NCBI RefSeq assembly: GCF_900096585.1
Contig: NZ_FMYH01000012.1
Span: 1 to 47,276 of the forward strand
Reading direction: 5' to 3'
Length of the DNA: 47,276 nt
Source of the DNA: Sanguibacter gelidistatuariae
GTDB lineage: Bacteria; Actinomycetota; Actinomycetes; Actinomycetales; Cellulomonadaceae
The notes under the pieces are model-generated. The model had not been told where the DNA came from. It was given only the letters and a program-made list of their open reading frames with translations, and ran no database searches. This document shows positions 1-7,853 of this stretch, one piece after another. The translations under genes and the position numbers were made by a program. Position 1 is the stretch's first letter. Each line of letters starts with the position of its first letter.

Positions 1-1
1 C

Positions 2-334
2 GAGCACGCGAACTCACTGCCAGCGATGATGCGCACCTCGTTGACCTGGGACCAAGGCTCAGAGATGGCCCAGCACGCGGCGTTGACGCTGGCCACGACC
101 ATGCCGGTCTACTTCGCCCACCCCAGGTCACCCTGGGAGCGCGGCAGCAACGAGAACACGAACGGGCTCATCCGGGAGTACCTGCCCAAGGGCACCATCA
201 TCACGAGCCACCAGCCCTACCTCGACGCCATCGCCAACGAGCTCAACGACCGGCCCCGAGCCGCCCTCGGTTTCTACACACCGCGAGAGATGTTCGACAA
301 GCTCCTCAACGACAACGTTGTCTCCACGCCTTGA
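2..334 (+). CDS. IS30-family transposase, C-terminal part (cut by window start)
   Basis: The frame is open to the left edge of the window, so only the C-terminal ~110 residues are visible. They carry the end of an IS30-type DDE integrase core: a TWDQGSE motif with the second catalytic Asp, then SPWERGSNENTNGLIREY with the catalytic Glu, then LPKGT and the closing NDRPRAALGFYTPREMF segment typical of the family. The reading frame is intact to the TGA at 332. Nothing can be said about the N-terminal half. A second, decayed IS30-like relic lies at the far end of the window. Family assignment is firm; whether the whole element is functional is unknown. Confidence 0.88.
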   Translation, partial: EHANSLPAMMRTSLTWDQGSEMAQHAALTLATTMPVYFAHPRSPWERGSNENTNGLIREYLPKGTIITSHQPYLDAIANELNDRPRAALGFYTPREMFDKLLNDNVVSTP

Positions 335-631
335 CACCAAGCACGTCGACTCATGAGAAGACGGTCGGTACTGCTGATCCCTCCGATCACGCAATACGGC
401 TCGTCAGGGTTGCGGTGGGAGGAGGAGGAGGCCGCCGGCGACCAGGAGCATGCGCAATCGGTAGTGGGTGCGGTTGCGGTAGTTGACCACCCAAACGGAT
501 GACGGCAACCACATGGACCCCGTCCAGGTCGACGATCGTATCCGAACGCGAACAGTACGAACCGGGCGTGGTGCAACAGGTCACAGTAGGCTTGGTTATC
601 GTCGAGGTCCTCGTGGAGCAGTGGCTTAGAT
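335..631. other. Gap between IS elements; possible transposase scrap
   Basis: There is no intact gene here. On the minus strand, roughly 409-493, one frame reads WVVNYRNRTHYRLRMLL followed by a short Gly/Leu/Pro tail and a stop. This looks like the last piece of some transposase, but I could not assign a family and see no continuation upstream in one frame. The other open frames are low-complexity high-GC shadows. Confidence 0.25.
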
Positions 632-640
632 GCTCCTATG
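632..640. repeat. 9-bp direct repeat, copy 1 (possible IS110 end)
   Basis: GCTCCTATG, identical to 3202-3210. It lies about 45 bases beyond the stop codon of the IS110 transposase and is proposed as the shared core at the 3' side of the element. A 9-base match could arise by chance in 2.6 kb, so the position next to the element is the main support. Confidence 0.4.
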
Positions 641-684
641 TCCCGTCAAGTCCTCGCCCGCACTCGGTTGCCTCGTGGCCGGTC

Positions 685-1731
685 TCAGGTGATTGCTGGT
701 CGTAGGGCGTGGAAGGCCTCGCGGGCGACTGCGCGTTTGAGGCAGCGGATGATGTCCTTCTTGCCCAGGCCCTGCTGAGTGCGGCGCTGCACGTAAGTTC
801 GGGTGCGTTCGTCGCAGTGCATCCGGACCAGCACGACGATGTGGAGCGCCCGGTTTGCCTGCCGGTTCCCGCTGCGGCTGAGCTGGTGGCGGTCGGTGCG
901 TCCTGAGGATGCCGGGATGGGCGCGACGCCGGCCAGCCACGCGAAGGCGGCTTCCGAGCGAAGGCGTTCGGGGTTGTCGCCGACGGTGATCAGGAGCTGG
1001 GCGACGGTGTCGATGCCGAAGCCCGGACGCTCCAGAAGCGCGGGAGCGGCCTGCCTGGTCAGGTCGGTCAGGTGCCCCTCGAGCGTTGCGATTTCGGTGT
1101 TGAGGTCGTGGCATTGGCGGGCCAGCGACCTCACAGTGATCCTCACCGCGACCTCTGGGTCACTGGCACCTGATCCTGGCCTCAGGTGAGCCATCGTGGC
1201 AATCAGGGACTTACGGCTCAGTCCGCGACTTTGCTCGCGCAGACGGACCGGTCCAGAGACCAGGAGACCCCTGATCTGGTTGATCGCCTGGGTCCGCGCC
1301 TTGATCGCCGACCGGCGCGCCACGTGCAGGCAACAAATGGACTCGACAAGACCGTCCTTGCCCTTGGGCACCCCGGTGGCGCGACCAGCAGCCACGGCCC
1401 TGGCCGCGGAGTAGGCGTCGAGTGGATCGGACTTGCCTTGCAGGCGGCGGCTCTTACGGTCGGGGCGGTCGACCTCCACGACGGTCATTCCGACGCCGCG
1501 AAGATGACAGGTCAGCGCAGCCCCGTAGGACGATGTCCCCTCCACACCCGCCACCGCCACCACCCCGAACTGCTGGCACCAGGCCGACAGGGTCCGATAC
1601 CCCGTCGGGGTCGTGGGAAAGCCGTGGTCCCCCAAGCCGCGGCCCAACTCGTCGACGACGGCGACATGGTGAACATCCGCATGGGTGTCGACCCCAACAT
1701 AGACTCTGGTTCCTTCGACAATGACGGTCAT
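685..1731 (-). CDS. IS110-family transposase (DEDD type)
   Basis: The 348-residue protein starts at the ATG at 1731; the frame is open further upstream, but homologous sequence begins here. The N-terminal DEDD (RuvC-like) domain starts with YVGVDTHADVHHVAVV, has GVEGTSSYG and VEVDRPDRK, and the KSDPLDAYSAARA stretch with its conserved Asp pair. The C-terminal Transposase_20 domain has LLERPGFGIDTVAQLL, AFAWLAGVAPIPASSG and SGNRQANRALHIVV. The frame is intact and complete. IS110 enzymes act with a structured guide (bridge) RNA encoded in the element's non-coding end, here most likely the region upstream of the start codon, which is the region split by the IS3 element. The SD is weak (GGAAC about 6 bases before the start). 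Confidence 0.93.
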   Translation of the reverse strand: MTVIVEGTRVYVGVDTHADVHHVAVVDELGRGLGDHGFPTTPTGYRTLSAWCQQFGVVAVAGVEGTSSYGAALTCHLRGVGMTVVEVDRPDRKSRRLQGKSDPLDAYSAARAVAAGRATGVPKGKDGLVESICCLHVARRSAIKARTQAINQIRGLLVSGPVRLREQSRGLSRKSLIATMAHLRPGSGASDPEVAVRITVRSLARQCHDLNTEIATLEGHLTDLTRQAAPALLERPGFGIDTVAQLLITVGDNPERLRSEAAFAWLAGVAPIPASSGRTDRHQLSRSGNRQANRALHIVVLVRMHCDERTRTYVQRRTQQGLGKKDIIRCLKRAVAREAFHALRPAIT

Positions 1732-1773
1732 GGCGTGTTCCGTTCTGACGCTTGGACGAGTGAAGCCGCCAAG

Positions 1774-1809
1774 GCCGGTGCCGGACAAGACGCCGGTGCC
1801 GGACAAGAC
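1774..1809. repeat. Two tandem copies of an 18-bp unit
   Basis: The unit GCCGGTGCCGGACAAGAC occurs at 1774-1791 and is repeated exactly at 1792-1809. It lies in the non-coding stretch just upstream of the IS110 transposase start, where a guide RNA would be encoded. Its role is unknown. Confidence 0.8.
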
Positions 1810-1828
1810 AGTGACGAGTCGTGAAGCT

Positions 1829-1831
1829 AGC
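1829..1831. repeat. Target-site duplication of IS3 element, left copy
   Basis: AGC directly before the left inverted repeat, matched by AGC at 3201-3203 directly after the right one. A 3-bp duplication is normal for IS3-family elements. Confidence 0.7.
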
Positions 1832-1860
1832 TGAAGCGCCCCAGGTTTGATGCCGCTCCT
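1832..1860 (+). repeat. IS3 left inverted repeat
   Basis: The first 17 bases match the reverse complement of 3184-3200 exactly, and the following TGCCGCT also matches after two mismatches. Confidence 0.9.
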
Positions 1861-1884
1861 GTTTGAGTCCAGGAGAATGAGTTC

Positions 1885-2196
1885 ATGCCCAAGAAGATCG
1901 ATTCGGAGCTGAAGGCTCGTGCCGTGAGGTTGGTCAACGACCACCTCGGGGAGTATCAGAACGTGACTGCGGCCTCGGTCGCGGTGGCCAAGCAGTTGGG
2001 GGTGAGCCGGGAGTCGGTGCGCCGCTGGGTCGCCCAAGCCGAGGTTGATGCCGGTGGCCGTCCCGGGGTGACCAGTGAGGACCTGGCGGAGATCAAGACG
2101 CTCAAGGCCAGGGTCCGCCGCCTGGAAGAGGACAACGCGATCTTGAAGGCGGCGACGGTTTTCTTCGTCGGGGAACTCGACCCCCGCAACCGATGA
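1885..2196 (+). CDS. IS3 OrfA (helix-turn-helix, leucine zipper)
   Basis: The 103-residue protein has an N-terminal HTH of the transposase_8 type (KARAVRLVNDH ... VAKQLGVSRESVRRWV, about residues 10-55) and a C-terminal coiled coil (EIKTLKARVRRLEEDNAILK, about 70-90) ending in AATVFF, as is usual for this family. The TGA overlaps the first ATG of orfB (ATGA, 2193-2196). The G-GTT-TTC run near 2156-2164 is a plausible -1 slippage site for making the OrfAB fusion, judged by position only. SD AGGAGAATGAGTTC precedes the ATG. Confidence 0.92.
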   Translation: MPKKIDSELKARAVRLVNDHLGEYQNVTAASVAVAKQLGVSRESVRRWVAQAEVDAGGRPGVTSEDLAEIKTLKARVRRLEEDNAILKAATVFFVGELDPRNR

Positions 2197-3173
2197 TCAT
2201 GGGATTCATCGACTCCCTCCGAGCCCAGGGCCATGCGGTCGAGTCGGTCTGCAGGGTCCTGCGCGAGCAGGGCTGCCAGATCGCCGCACGAACCTACCGG
2301 GCCTGGCGCAGCGCCCGTCCTGCCGCTCGCACGATCAGCGATGCCCTGGTGGTCGAGGCGATCCGTCAGGTCGCTTGGATGACCACGACCGACGCCCAGG
2401 GTCACCGGCGCCGGGTGATGACCCCGGAGGGTCTCTACGGGCGCCGCAAGATGACCGCGCACCTGCGCCGCCAGAGCCTGGTCCCGGCGACGCCTGGGGC
2501 CGTGGATCGGGGCATGCGCCTGCTGGGGCTCTCGGGGGTGCGCCGGGACAAAGGCGTGCGCACGACCATCCCGGCCAAGGACGGGATCCGGGCCGGGGAC
2601 CTGCTGAACAGGGACTTCACCGCCACGGCACCCAACTGCGTCTGGGTCACGGACTTCACGTATGTCAGGACCTGGGCGGGGTGGACGTATGTCGCGTTCA
2701 TCATCGACGTGTTCTCACAACGGATCGTGGCCTGGCACGCCGCGACCTCGAAGGAGACCGACCTGGTCATGATCCCGCTGCGCATGGCCTTGTGGCAACG
2801 CGACCGCGAGGGCCATCCGCCCGCGCCCGGGCAGCTCATCCATCACTCCGATGCCGGTTCCCAATACACCTCGATCAAGCTCACCGAGCACCTGGCACTG
2901 GAGGACATCCGCCCCTCGATCGGGTCCGTGGGCGATGCCTATGACAATGCCTTGGCGGAGACGATCAACGGGCTCTACAAGGCCGAGTGCATCCGCACCA
3001 CGATCTTCCATACCGGCCCCTAAAAGACCATCGCTGACGTCGAGTACGCCACAGCCGGGTGGGTCGACTGGTACAACAACCGGCGCCTGCACGGCACCTT
3101 GGGCAACGTCCCGCCCGTCGAGTACGAGCACGCCCACTACGCTTCACTCACAGAGCAGTTTCAACCCGCATAG
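2193..3173 (+). pseudogene. IS3 OrfB integrase, interrupted by an in-frame TAA
   Basis: The frame starts at 2193, overlapping orfA. It carries the HTH_21 segment and the rve integrase core: VWVTDFTYV (first Asp), HHSDAGSQYTS (second Asp) and DNALAETINGLYKAE (Glu). After TIFHTGP a TAA at 3021-3023 stops translation at 276 residues. Beyond it the same frame continues with KTIADVEYATAGWVDWYNNRRLHG and the normal family ending to TAG at 3171-3173, so the ancestral protein was 326 residues. The DDE triad is upstream of the stop, but the conserved C-terminal segment is lost. A sequencing error at 3021-3023 is an alternative. Confidence 0.88.
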
Positions 3174-3200
3174 AAGCGGCAGGAAACCTGGGGCGCTTCA
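3174..3200 (+). repeat. IS3 right inverted repeat
   Basis: It ends AAACCTGGGGCGCTTCA, the reverse complement of the first 17 bases of the element. A second match block (AGCGGCA) lies two mismatches further in. Confidence 0.9.
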
Positions 3201-3201
3201 A

Positions 3202-3210
3202 GCTCCTATG
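3202..3210. repeat. 9-bp direct repeat, copy 2 (possible IS110 end)
   Basis: GCTCCTATG, identical to 632-640. It directly follows (and overlaps by two bases) the IS3 target duplication, so before the IS3 insertion it lay at the upstream edge of the IS110 element. Confidence 0.4.
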
Positions 3211-3400
3211 AGGTCACGCCGCCAGCTACCGGCGAGGACGACATATCTAAGCCCAGGCAGCCTCCGCAGGGACGCCAGTCACCAACTTGGGTCAGGCCCC
3301 GTCGGAAGCGCTGCCCCCATTCTCACTGTCACTACTGATCCTCCAGGGTCTCGACCTATGTCACCACGGACCCTGTGCGCACCGGCGCACCACGTTCCTC

Positions 3401-3430
3401 CCACCCAACTCTGAAGAGCCCGTTGGGTGG
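3401..3430. terminator. Hairpin between IS zone and polysaccharide operon
   Basis: CCACCCAAC (3401-3409) pairs perfectly with GTTGGGTGG (3422-3430) around a 12-base loop. There is no T-run. It could end read-through from the IS side or serve as a control site for the operon at 3505. The rest of 3211-3504 holds no gene that I can see. Confidence 0.4.
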
Positions 3431-3440
3431 TGCCGCAGGT

Positions 3441-3482
3441 TAGGCTGTACTGGCTCAGCCGGCCCCTAGGCTGGAGTGCGCC
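3441..3482 (+). promoter_or_regulatory. Probable promoter region of the 3505-7729 operon
   Basis: Two TAGGCT boxes at 3441-3446 and 3477-3482 fit the TANNNT -10 pattern seen repeatedly in this window. No convincing -35 box is present. The downstream SD is GGAG at 3492-3495. Confidence 0.4.
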
Positions 3483-3504
3483 GTAGATCTCTGGAGCCAA
3501 CCAA

Positions 3505-4578
3505 ATGACCTTGTACGACACCACCGTAGACACCGCAGTAGCCAACTCGAGCCATACGCAGGTGGTGAGGCTGGTCGGGGCGGGAAAGAAGGTGCTAGAC
3601 GTCGGCTGTTCGACCGGATACGTGGCCCGCGCGCTGGTCGACAATGGATGCACAGTCAGCGGAATCGAGTACAACGAGGCCGCTGGTGAGGTAGCCAGGC
3701 CCTCGCTCGAACGCCTGGTGATCGCGGACCTCAACGAAGTCAAGCTCGAAGATGCGTTCGCCGGTGAGAGGTTTGACTCGATCGTGTTCGCGGACGTCCT
3801 GGAACACCTTGCCTCTCCAGCCGACGTCCTTCGTAGTTCAGGTTCGCTCCTCGCTGCGGAGGGGTCGATCGTCATCTCCATCCCCCACGTCGGCCATGGC
3901 TCGCTGCGCCTCGCCCTGCTGCAGGGCCGTTGGCGCTACCGGGATACGGGGCTGCTGGACCGGACCCACATTCACTTCTACACACTTGATGGGCTTCACG
4001 AGCTCCTCAGTGAGGCCGGACTGGTCGCGACGGATATCCGCGCGGTCGTTCTCGACCCGCTGGGGGTCGAGGTCGAGGTAGCGACCGAAGACCTCCCCGA
4101 CGGTGTCGTCGACTGGGTCCGCGCCCAGCCTGACGCCTACACCTATCAATACGTCGTGTCGGCGAAGCTGGGACTCAAGTCGGACGATGATCCGTCACCG
4201 GTTCCGGTTCCGGCCGAGCCGATCCCAGGTGTGGAGAAGTATGCCGCGGTTGTCGAGCGCCGGGCCCGTGTGGAAGCACGGGACCGGGAGCTCGCTGACG
4301 AGTCTCAAGACTTGCGGCACAAGGTGCTCGTGGCCCGGGACAATGCTATTGGCCTTGAGGGCGCCGCTGCTCGGGCCCGACTCGAGGCCGAGCGGCTGCG
4401 TGCCGAGGTGAAGGGCCTCCATCTGCAGCTCGGCGATGCCCGGGCAGAGATCATCGAAACCCATGAGCGGCTTCGCGCCCTAACGGAGTCAATCGGCGAA
4501 CTCAAAGCCACGACGACGTGGCGGTTGGGGAGCCTTGTGCTTTCGCCGACACGGATCTTGCGTGGTGGTCGGAAGTGA
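3505..4578 (+). CDS. SAM-dependent methyltransferase with C-terminal coiled coil
   Basis: The 357-residue protein has a class I methyltransferase domain. Motif I is VLDVGCSTGYVARAL (about residues 30-44), then FADVLEHL (about 95), SIPHVGHGSLRLALLQGRW and DRTHIHFYT. After a Pro-rich link (about 230-240) comes a heptad-rich coiled coil (about 250-335, RARLEAERLRAEVKGLHLQL), and the protein ends ATTTWRLGSLVLSPTRILRG, a tail common on glycosyltransferase-locus proteins. Cytoplasmic; it probably methylates the growing glycan or a nucleotide sugar, with the coiled coil binding partner enzymes. Substrate unknown. It is first in an operon and shares a GTGA overlap with the next gene. Confidence 0.85.
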   Translation: MTLYDTTVDTAVANSSHTQVVRLVGAGKKVLDVGCSTGYVARALVDNGCTVSGIEYNEAAGEVARPSLERLVIADLNEVKLEDAFAGERFDSIVFADVLEHLASPADVLRSSGSLLAAEGSIVISIPHVGHGSLRLALLQGRWRYRDTGLLDRTHIHFYTLDGLHELLSEAGLVATDIRAVVLDPLGVEVEVATEDLPDGVVDWVRAQPDAYTYQYVVSAKLGLKSDDDPSPVPVPAEPIPGVEKYAAVVERRARVEARDRELADESQDLRHKVLVARDNAIGLEGAAARARLEAERLRAEVKGLHLQLGDARAEIIETHERLRALTESIGELKATTTWRLGSLVLSPTRILRGGRK

Positions 4579-6140
4579 CTGACGCCCCAGTCTTCTCCGT
4601 CGTTACTCCTGTCTATGAACCTCCTCTCGACGCTCTTCGAGACATGATTGACTCCGTCCGCGCCCAGTCGTTCGGTGATTGGGAACTCATTCTTGTCGAC
4701 GACTTCTCACCGAGCGAGGACGTCCGACGCGAGCTTCACAGACAGGCCGCGATGGACCCTCGCATCCACGTGATCGAGCGTTCCAAAAACGGGCGGATCG
4801 TCGCTGCCTCCAATGACGGCCTGCGGGCGGCCCGGGGCGAGTTCGTCGTCCTCGTCGACCACGACGACCTTGTGACACCCGATGCCCTCGCAAATATGCA
4901 CGAAGTGCTCGCCGCCGACCCGGAGATTGACTACGCCTACTCAGATGAGGACAAGGTCGATCCGGATGGGATGCACTACGACCTCTTCGAGAAGCCGGAC
5001 TGGTCGCCCGAGCGACTTCGGGCGCAGATGTACACCTCGCATCTGAGTGTCCTCCGCACGTCGATCGTCCGTGAGGTCGGGGGATTCCACGAGGGATATG
5101 ACGGGTCTCAGGACCACGATCTCGTACTTCGGGTGACTGAGAAAGGAAGAAAAGTCGCTCACGTACCGGAGGTGCTCTATCACTGGCGTGTCGTGCCGGG
5201 GTCGGCCGCCGGCGATGTTGACGCGAAACCCTACGCTTGGACCGCTGGACGACGTGCGGTCCAGGCGCACATGGATCGGCTGGGCCTGCGCTCAGAGGTA
5301 ACTTTCGGGGTGACCCAGGGGACTTTTGCGATCCGGAGATTCTTGGATCCCGGGGTCTTCGTCAGTGTCGTGGTCCCGACCCGTGGTTCATGCGGGTACA
5401 TCTGGGGGGAGCGGCGCTGCTTCGTTGTCGAGCTTGTCCGCTCGCTTCTAGAGCACACGAACCACGAGCTCCTGGAGGTCGTCGTCGTCTATGACACCGC
5501 GACCCCCCCAGAGGTTCTGGTCGAGCTGCGCGAGGTTGCGGGGGACAAACTCGTCCTGACCGAGTACGCCGCAGAGTTCAACTTCTCGGACAAGTGCAAC
5601 ACGGGCTACCTGGCCTCCCGCGGCGACGTCGTGGTGATGCTTAACGACGACATGCATATCGCGTCTGACGAGTTCATCGAGCAACTCGTGGCGCCGCTCG
5701 AAGAGCCTGACGTCGGCATGACGGGCGCACGCCTGCTCTTCCCCGATAGCACGATCCAGCACGCCGGTCACGCGTACTACGACTCGCACCTTCGGCATGC
5801 CTTCCTGGGCACACCGACCGAGGACGTTGGATACCTCGGTGTCCTGGGGGTCAACCGCGAGGTGAGCGGGCTGACCGCCGCTTGTGTGGCCCTGCGGCGA
5901 GAGGTTTTCGAGGAGGTCGGGGGGTTCTGCGAAATGCTTCCTGTCAACTTCAACGACGTCGACCTCTCGCTGAAGGTTCGAGCAGCGGGATACCGGAACG
6001 TGTGGCTTGCTGCCGTCACGGCTTTTCACTTCGAGTCGCGCACTCGGATTCCCGTCGTCCATGCCTGGGAGGCGGAGAGGATCTACGACCGATGGGACGT
6101 CGCCGGACAGGATCCCTTCTTGCCCGAGTTTGCCGAGTGA
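4575..6140 (+). CDS. Glycosyltransferase with two GT2 domains in tandem
   Basis: I place the start at the GTG of the GTGA overlap with the preceding stop; a GTG at 4518 is in frame but has no SD and adds non-homologous residues. The 521-residue protein has GT-A domain 1 from about residue 6 (FSVVTPVYEPPLDALRDMI; metal-binding DHDD at 95-98; YAYSDEDKV) and GT-A domain 2 from about 263 (VSVVVPTRG; LNDDM near 358; acceptor-side GGFCEMLPVNFNDVDLSLK). Two-domain GT2 enzymes of this kind often add two sugars in turn, for example in rhamnan synthesis. The actual sugar cannot be read from the sequence. Cytoplasmic. Confidence 0.88.
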   Translation: MTDAPVFSVVTPVYEPPLDALRDMIDSVRAQSFGDWELILVDDFSPSEDVRRELHRQAAMDPRIHVIERSKNGRIVAASNDGLRAARGEFVVLVDHDDLVTPDALANMHEVLAADPEIDYAYSDEDKVDPDGMHYDLFEKPDWSPERLRAQMYTSHLSVLRTSIVREVGGFHEGYDGSQDHDLVLRVTEKGRKVAHVPEVLYHWRVVPGSAAGDVDAKPYAWTAGRRAVQAHMDRLGLRSEVTFGVTQGTFAIRRFLDPGVFVSVVVPTRGSCGYIWGERRCFVVELVRSLLEHTNHELLEVVVVYDTATPPEVLVELREVAGDKLVLTEYAAEFNFSDKCNTGYLASRGDVVVMLNDDMHIASDEFIEQLVAPLEEPDVGMTGARLLFPDSTIQHAGHAYYDSHLRHAFLGTPTEDVGYLGVLGVNREVSGLTAACVALRREVFEEVGGFCEMLPVNFNDVDLSLKVRAAGYRNVWLAAVTAFHFESRTRIPVVHAWEAERIYDRWDVAGQDPFLPEFAE

Positions 6141-7729
6141 GCCGGACGTCCCAGACCTTGATGACCCCCTCGCCTCCCGAACCCTCACTCGGGCGTGGTG
6201 GCCGACTGGTGGCGAACGTCCATAGCTGGGTCGTACGCGCTCTGTCGAGCAAGGTGTTCCTCGCCCTCGTACTGCTGGGGTGCGGGTTGCAGTATGCGTG
6301 GGTCGCAGTCTCGGCGAGGCTCTCGATCTACGACGAGCCCTACCATGTCGCGGCGATCGATGCGTTCAGTCACCGGTGGCTCCCGTTCATCGATCAGACG
6401 GTAGCTGACGGCCCACTCGGGGATGCGGAGAGGTACGGATCCTACCTCTACCACTACCTTTTGAGCTTTCCTTGGCGCGCTGCTCGGGGGCTCGGAATGG
6501 CAGTTGACGACCGGATCGTCCTGCTGCGCCTGCTCACAGTCGGAATCGTGGTGCTGGCGCTGCTGGTCTATCGCCAGGTTTTCGTGGAGATGGGCGCGAG
6601 CCGCGCGGTGGCACACGTGACCGTCGGACTCGTCGGATCGCTCCCGCTATTGGTCTTCCTTGCGGGGACGGTAAACTACGACAACCTCATGTTCTTGGCC
6701 ACGGCACTCCTCTTCCTCTACGGCCTTCGGGTCTACCGCGCCACGGAGTTCTTGTGGGCGAACTGGCTCGTCCTTCTATCCGTCGCTTGCCTGGGGGCGG
6801 TCACCAAGTACACGTTCCTGGTGCTATTGCCGGTCGTGGTGATTGCTGTCCTCGTGCGGCAGTGGTCGAACGTCGTTTCGGGCCTGCGTACGGGGACTGT
6901 CCGATTCTTCAGGCCAGGGAATCTCCGAGCGCTCACTGCGAACTACGCGCTGCTGCTCATCACAGTCGTGGCGGTGTCGCTCTTCGCCGAACGGTACGTA
7001 GGCAACCTGCTCCAGTATGGGTCTCTCATGCCGTCGTGCCTGTCTGTCCACGAGCTTGCCGTCTGCGAGATGCATGCACCGTGGGCTCGCAACGCAGCAC
7101 TTGATGCGGCCTACCCCGACCAGCCGATGACGCTCCCGAACGCGGTCGCGTACTTGAGCAATGAGTGGCTCCCCTTGATGTTCAGATACTCGGGGTACAT
7201 GGGCGTGACGACCACCGAGGGGACGGGCGTGACCACAGTCGGCCCAGCCGTGGGCGGGTGGCTGTGGCTGCTCCTCGCCCCTGCAGGGCTCGCCGTGCTG
7301 GTACTGAGTGCAGGAGTGCTCCGCAGAATCCGCGGTGTCGCCATGATGCTCGGGGCCTCTGCCCTCTATCTGGCGGTGCTGTTCGTTCAGAACCTCTCGG
7401 ACTACCTCACGCTTGGCGAACCCGTCGGTATTGCCGGGCGATATGCGCTCGTCGTGCTTCCCGTGCTCATCGGGCTTACCGTCATTGGCGCTTGCAGGGT
7501 CCTGACGGTCACGAACGCGGACGCGGGCCGAGGCGCAAAGTTGGCTCTTCTGGTGGGAGCCGCACTTGTGCTGACCCAAGGCGGTGGGATCACGAGCTAC
7601 CTATGGTCACTGGATGGGAGCTGGCTCAGGTCGGACGACAACCTCGTCGCCCGCTCGACACTTCGCGCGGGGGACCTCGTCCAGCACATCATTTTATCGG
7701 ATGAGATCGTCTCCGACCCGAGGCTCTAG
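6137..7729 (+). CDS. Multi-spanning membrane protein, GT-C-like glycosyltransferase
   Basis: The start is the GTG in a GTGA overlap with the upstream stop; ATG 6161 is the alternative. About 530 residues with some ten hydrophobic segments. An early extracytoplasmic loop reads RLSIYDEPYHVAAIDAF: the acidic DE pair right after the first membrane segment is the hallmark of GT-C enzymes that use polyprenyl-phosphate sugars. The YGSYLYHYLL and ITVVAVSLFAERYVG segments do not match any family I can name with certainty; it is distantly like DUF2142/PMT_2 proteins. It probably decorates the glycan on the outer face. No cognate lipid-sugar synthase sits in the same operon. Confidence 0.68.
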   Translation: MSRTSQTLMTPSPPEPSLGRGGRLVANVHSWVVRALSSKVFLALVLLGCGLQYAWVAVSARLSIYDEPYHVAAIDAFSHRWLPFIDQTVADGPLGDAERYGSYLYHYLLSFPWRAARGLGMAVDDRIVLLRLLTVGIVVLALLVYRQVFVEMGASRAVAHVTVGLVGSLPLLVFLAGTVNYDNLMFLATALLFLYGLRVYRATEFLWANWLVLLSVACLGAVTKYTFLVLLPVVVIAVLVRQWSNVVSGLRTGTVRFFRPGNLRALTANYALLLITVVAVSLFAERYVGNLLQYGSLMPSCLSVHELAVCEMHAPWARNAALDAAYPDQPMTLPNAVAYLSNEWLPLMFRYSGYMGVTTTEGTGVTTVGPAVGGWLWLLLAPAGLAVLVLSAGVLRRIRGVAMMLGASALYLAVLFVQNLSDYLTLGEPVGIAGRYALVVLPVLIGLTVIGACRVLTVTNADAGRGAKLALLVGAALVLTQGGGITSYLWSLDGSWLRSDDNLVARSTLRAGDLVQHIILSDEIVSDPRL

Positions 7730-7784
7730 CGAGCGGCCAGGCCCCGGTACTTGGGCGGCGGGACCACGCCGGGGCTGTTCGGAT

Positions 7785-7846
7785 GTAGGCATGCCTACGG
7801 CCGGCCAGGCATAGGGTGAGAGCCGGGCGGGCAGAGCCCACCCGGC
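7785..7846. terminator. Convergent-gene terminator region with two palindromes
   Basis: Between two convergent genes lie the perfect 14-bp palindrome GTAGGCATGCCTAC (7785-7798) and a hairpin GCCGGGCGGGC/GCCCACCCGGC (7822-7832 with 7836-7846, one mismatch, 3-base loop). There is no T-run. It probably ends transcription from both sides. Confidence 0.55.
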
Positions 7847-7853
7847 AGGCGGA

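Larger units (their letters stand above)
1832..3200 (+). mobile_element. IS3-family insertion sequence, 1369 bp, complete ends
   Basis: The left end begins TGAAGCGCCCCAGGTTT and the right end finishes with its exact reverse complement; the match continues imperfectly through TGCCGCT. A 3-bp AGC target duplication flanks the element. Inside are orfA (1885-2196) and orfB (from 2193, in the -1 frame), the usual IS3 arrangement. orfB has an internal TAA, so the copy is probably inactive. It lies within about ten bases of the proposed end of the IS110 element and so arrived later. Confidence 0.92.
632..3210 (-). mobile_element. IS110-family element carrying a nested IS3-family insertion
   Basis: An IS110-type transposase gene (685-1731, minus) lies between two copies of the 9-mer GCTCCTATG at 632-640 and 3202-3210. 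IS110 elements lack terminal inverted repeats, and a short core shared by target and donor is what one expects at their ends. Removing the IS3 element (1832-3200) and one AGC leaves an element of about 1.2 kb with about 45 bases after the transposase stop and about 110 before its start. The transposase is seen directly; the exact ends are inference from the repeat. Confidence 0.45.

Noticed and set aside
335-684. Minus-strand WVVNYRNRTHYRLRMLL as a named transposase family
   Set aside because: The similarity is to a half-remembered C-terminal motif only; no catalytic residues or upstream domain are present, so no family is claimed.
1186-1824. 212-codon plus-strand frame
   Set aside because: Antisense to the IS110 transposase and its upstream region, with no domain.
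4518-4577. GTG 4518 as start of the tandem GT2 gene
   Set aside because: There is no SD, the added residues are the other-frame reading of the methyltransferase tail, and GTG 4575 gives the GTGA overlap used by neighbouring genes.
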